Shown here one piece after another: positions 28,907-33,181 of a DNA stretch of 33,181 nt. A program made the translations under genes and the position numbers. Origin of the DNA: Dimargaris cristalligena (lineage: Eukaryota; Kickxellomycota; Dimargaritomycetes; Dimargaritales; Dimargaritaceae). The stretch spans positions 1 through 33,181 of the forward strand of contig JANBQC010000299.1 of NCBI GenBank assembly GCA_027576995.1, read 5' to 3'. Position 1 is the stretch's first letter. Every line of letters starts with the position of its first letter. The notes beneath the pieces were generated by a model that saw only the letters and a program-made list of their open reading frames with translations, searched no databases and had not been told where the DNA came from.

Positions 28907-31900
28907 GCGGGACTGGGATGGGGGGGGGGTTTGTTGAGAACGGAAGGGTAAGAGGCCACGCATCCCGTTGGGCCGAGCCTCTCACCATATCTACTGATAT
29001 GTATGTGGTCTGGGTGGTAACTGCATAGCGGAGCTGGCACGCGGTCCCGTGTCTAGGTCACATTGGCCTACCGCCGGGGGTGGGAGTGGGTAAGGTGGGC
29101 AGGAAGAAAACCCCAGGGTGTCACCACTGACCACAATTGAAGAAGAGGAGAGGGAGGGTCCTAAAAAAAAGCCACCGGAAAGCGTGGCCGAGCGGAAGTG
29201 CGGGCCAAGTGTAGCTCCCAATTGGCCTCGGAACTTACCCGTGAACAATGGGGGACCTGACCTATGTTCCCGGATTCAGCAGAACTGACTGGGTCTGATG
29301 TTTAGTTTAGGGGGCCTGTTGGCCACGGGATGTTGTATCCATCTCGCTGCCTCGCAGTAAACTACTCCTACACATACACTGGCACACACGCACGCACCCA
29401 TTTCACTAAGCTACCTCGTCACCCGCAAACACGTGTCATAAGCAAACAGTAGCGAACACAACAAAACATGTAGAAAGTATTATTGGACCGTATGGTTAAT
29501 GAGCGCCCCTCTCCCTCATTCCATTAATACAACCGTTTTCACCGTTTCCGTAACCAGTATAGAGAAGACTATGCCGTACTCATTCCCTCACTCCAACACC
29601 ACCCTTAAATATATAATTAGCCAGGCCAGCCTGTTTCGACCGGCTGAATTGTTTGTACACACACATATACAGTCGGGTGTATATTCCCTCCCCTTCGTAC
29701 CGCTTTATTATTTACGCCACTTACCCTTGGGTTACGCAGCGTCTACTAAGGTCCGACGTTGATGAAAAAGGCGGCATCGTATAATCCCCGAAGCCCTACT
29801 TGGAAGAATGAACAGTCGGGGTATATTAAATTATTATTGGTTTTGGACGCCTACGCGGGCGCGCAGACGCGCTAATTCAACCTTAGGTTCAATTGGTGGT
29901 TCATGAATAATTTTTACATCCAGATTCTCTCCAGCGATTTACCACCACTATTAGTCTATACATCCGCATATCCTACCTTCTAATTTACCAATTCCGCCCT
30001 CGCACACATTGCAACCTACACCAATACAAATACAAATACGAGAGCGTCTTCATTAATTAATTCCGATGCATTTGATTTGCGCAATCGGTTAATGATCAAT
30101 TTGTATATCTCTTGTTATTCAAACCACGAAACTGGGTTGCTCTCTCCCTCTCTCTTTCTATACATGAAACTGCCATGCGAAAGCCTTTACAGTGTATAAG
30201 ATCTACCGACCTTAAAATAGATCCGAGGGAGCAAGCCGAAAGGAAGGAGGTAGGAGTAGGAGGGCAGGCCTAAATCCTATTTGCGGAATACACGTAAGGG
30301 ATGAAGGGAAGGGTGGCGACTACCACGCATAGGGGCAGTCAATCGAGAGGGAAACATGAAGTATAGCCCGTGGACTGTGGAGATTAACCGTAAAAACAGG
30401 ATTGCGAGCGGAGGGGAGGGGAGTGGTTAGAAGGGGGCGGAAACGAGAAGCCCGAAAATGATTTACCATCATACAAACTTTCGCTAACCTAAAATTTCCA
30501 CACGAGATATTCAGGGCGTACTAATGGATTAGCCAGGGACATTTTTATTATTGCCGTAACCACTACCGTCACCCCCCTCCACTCCCTCTATACTCACATT
30601 CACTATTATTATCGAATCCAACTATGGTCCATACTAACTCGACGAACGTGGTCGGTAAACATAGCGTACGTATTTGGTCGATGCGGAAGCCATGTTTACC
30701 ACCCGTTACAGTAATAGCAGCGGTGCATCCCTCGGCTACCCGAATCTCTCACACAGTCGTTCGACCACCCCCCCCTTTCCCATACCTTCGCACTCTATAC
30801 CCCCTAAAATTTTCAGCTTCCAACGAAGCCGACTGGCCATTAGTTTATAATAGTACCCTCCCCCTTAAACGAAAAGAGAAAATAGTAGAAATGAAAAAAA
30901 AAACAGATCCCAATCTAACATCACACCGCCCTGCGGGTTCCCAAGCAACCGGACACCCCACATACACTTACGTGAGGCAAAAATAATTGTGGCGTTGCCT
31001 TAGGCCCAGTCGGTTCCGAAATTCAACATGCAGGCCGGAAGTACTGCCCTGTCCAGTCCAGTCCTGTAATGCAATGTCCTGCCCCGCTGTGTTCGGCTAG
31101 GCCCCGTTGAATTGGGCTGATCTGAATCGAGTCGTCGTGTCTCCCATGTAAGCCCTTCACTCCAACGGCCGAACGGGGGCAATTCAGTGGCGGTGAAACT
31201 GAGCCTCTCTCGCTTTCTCCCTTCCTTCCTTCTTTCCTACCTTCCTGTAGATCAGAACCGGCCATTTTCAATTATGCAACCTATTCTCTCATTCATTCAC
31301 TCCATCGCCTTCTTGTAGCATCACCCCTATATGGGTCTGGGTGGATTAAGCGGAGATGGGGCGATGTGGATATGGATAGTGGGTGAGAGAGTTCATGTAC
31401 TCTTTAGTAAAGGTCGCAGCGGAGCACACATCCGTCGGCTTTTAAACAAGGCTGCAGATGGCCAATAGTGATTGCAGTTGGGCTTTGGCGTAAGTCTGAA
31501 ACAATCAGGGGGGATGTATAACAATGGAGGGAGGATAGGAGGGAGAGAGAGTGAGAGAGCGGTGCTTGTTGGATGTGGGTGATGTGGATTTTTAGAAGCG
31601 CGGGTGCACTATTGGGTGTACATGATGAGCCTATATACCACCCATTTCCCAGCGAGTTCATTTAATTGGTAGGTTTATACTATAATATATCGCTGCAGCG
31701 ATGGGGTGGGGTGGAGGAACAGTAGATGCTTGAAACTAGAAAAATGGAATGGCATTATATCATCCCATATAGCTGACAATACACAGAGAGAGGAAGGAAA
31801 GGAGGGAAGAAGGGGGCGGGAAACTTCAATGACCTAAAGTACCTCTGAAAATAACTGATGGCCGCCGTTGGCAGCAGTCCCCACTTCGGGATTGGCATCG

Positions 31901-33181
31901 ACGCCAAATTAAGGTAAGCCAGCGCCGACCCAGTTGGCAGTGGTGAAGGAGATGGATTGGGGCAGGTACTATTGCAATTCTCCCATATCGTATTGCGCGC
32001 CTACCCTGTCCCTTTTCCACCCCATTTTAAGCACCGTCACCCATTCAGTTCACCAGCGATCATCCAGTTAAAAACGACCCGTATCTAATAGGTCTAGTAT
32101 AGTACGCCTCCTCCTTCTTATCTACTTTACCACCTGCTTCTCCTCAGATTCAGTAGAGTGGAGTGGTGTGGTTTCTATGGAGGCAAGCCATATCCACTGG
32201 AAAGTCGGTCGGTTTTTCCGACAGGACGCGTTTAATATAGGAATAAACACTCCATCATGTATGACTGGTCGGCCCAGCAGCGGTTAATGTTAAGCCGGCT
32301 ACATAAAGGTGGGTATCCAAGATCGATAACCCTCTTGCATATGGGCCGGTTTCACCAAATAAGAAACCCGAAGCTAACAACACCCTCCCCCCTCATATTA
32401 TTAAAGTAAATGAAAGATGGGGGGGAGGGTGGTACAGCTTAAATTAGCATGTACGATCGCTGGATTCTGCACCCCATCCCAACTTGCAAGTAAGGAAGAC
32501 TGGGCTAATCGGAAGGCAGGATTGCTGGTGTTTGAGATAGATGGATATAGCCATAGATGCGAGTGTAGAGATGGCAAAGGAGGGTGGGTGGGAGGAAGAG
32601 AAGGGGGGAGGGACATACGGTGGCTCCTTAGCAGCGCCTCAATAACTGCCTGGATCCTCCTTCCCCTTGACCCTCCCTCCCTCTGCGATACCCTGCCACA
32701 ATAACCTGCAAGCCACAGCACAATGACTAAATGGTATTCCGAACCACTATCCTCCACTTCAGAATATTTGCGGCTGGGAAATCCTAACAGGACAAGCCAA
32801 CCTGTTGCAAGAATAGACCAGGTTGTCATTTTAAAAAAGGGGAAACGGAAGGATGGATGGATGGAAGGCAGGGAAGGGAAAGAAAGGGGAAAGACATTAT
32901 ATGGCCCTCTAACTCTTTATTCAATTGATGGTTTTTGACAGAAACGTTCAAAGGAAAAGAGTGACAGTAAGGAAGGAGATCGATTCTAATTGGCCGATAC
33001 CAATCCCGAAAGTGGAAGTGAGCTAGGGTTTGGCAGGCGGCGGGACATCTCACCCCGACGGTCGGTCTGCGAGGTAGAGAGAGAGAGAGGGGAAGTGGAG
33101 ATGGGATACGCCATTGAATCTCCTAGAAATGGATACTGTCGAATATAATCTACCTTAACTGATAAGCAAGTTAGAATTTTA

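Larger units (their letters stand above)
27601..33181. other. Gene-free right end with simple repeats
   Basis: Five and a half kilobases without a recognisable protein or RNA gene. It holds a G-quadruplex-type tract at 27618-27645, ATAAT repeats at 28041-28080, a C-run near 28355-28367, GT-rich sequence at 28881-28906, a CpG-dense patch near 29846-29872, an ATGG run near 32851-32864 and GA repeats near 33077-33090. The longest ATG-initiated frame (30624-30986, 120 codons) is Pro/Thr/Lys-rich and resembles nothing known. Confidence 0.4.

Noticed and set aside
29880..29910. Possible tRNA T-arm (AGGTTCAATT)
   Set aside because: There is no closing CC and no cloverleaf; the match is only the core of the T loop.
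30624..30986. 120-codon ATG-initiated frame near the right end
   Set aside because: It has no known domain and unbiased codon use; length alone is within chance for this composition.

Overview
This is eukaryotic nuclear DNA, most likely from a fungus, and by inference from an early-diverging lineage. The signs are spliceosomal introns with GTAAGT donors, Kozak-type starts (CACCATGG, GCCACCATG), pyrimidine-rich leaders, an intronless tRNA gene followed by T-runs, and a small secreted protein with a typical fungal signal peptide. The species cannot be fixed from the sequence. The conserved genes use GC-rich third positions, whereas the spacers are AT-richer and full of microsatellites.

Layout. 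A tRNA-Thr(TGT) gene lies at 602-674. A single 6.2-kb exon (2442-8645, +) encodes a TPR/Mlp1-type nuclear-basket coiled-coil protein. It converges on an AlkB-family dioxygenase gene (9178-10224, -). After a spacer comes a small Lys/Ala/Pro/Ser-rich secreted protein (11855-12220, -) with a TATA box and an ATG-free leader. About 4.6 kb of apparently gene-free DNA follows. Then a three-exon polynucleotide kinase 3'-phosphatase gene (16834-18868, -) and a voltage-gated proton channel gene, Hv1 (19555-20364, +), diverge from a shared 686-bp promoter region. The last 12.8 kb (20365-33181) holds no gene I can recognise. It does contain several intron-like structures on the + strand, including one possible three-exon gene at 22317-22975, and many simple repeats.

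The genes do not form an operon or an obvious pathway. AlkB and PNKP are both nucleic-acid repair or modification enzymes, TPR acts at the nuclear pore, and Hv1 extrudes protons at membranes. I assembled the PNKP gene from three exons. This restores the DxDxT phosphatase motif, which is split by intron 1, and shows a near-ideal PCNA-interacting peptide (QTSLSTFF) in an N-terminal region that has no room for the FHA domain of animal PNKP. The second notable point is Hv1. All core gating and selectivity residues are present, but both zinc-binding histidines are replaced, and an Asp follows the S4 arginines where animal channels have Asn.

No transposon, CRISPR array, rRNA gene or telomeric repeat was seen. 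No convincing new multi-gene system was found; the most original signals are the PIP box in PNKP, the Hv1 substitutions and the spliced-looking but unassigned loci in the right half.
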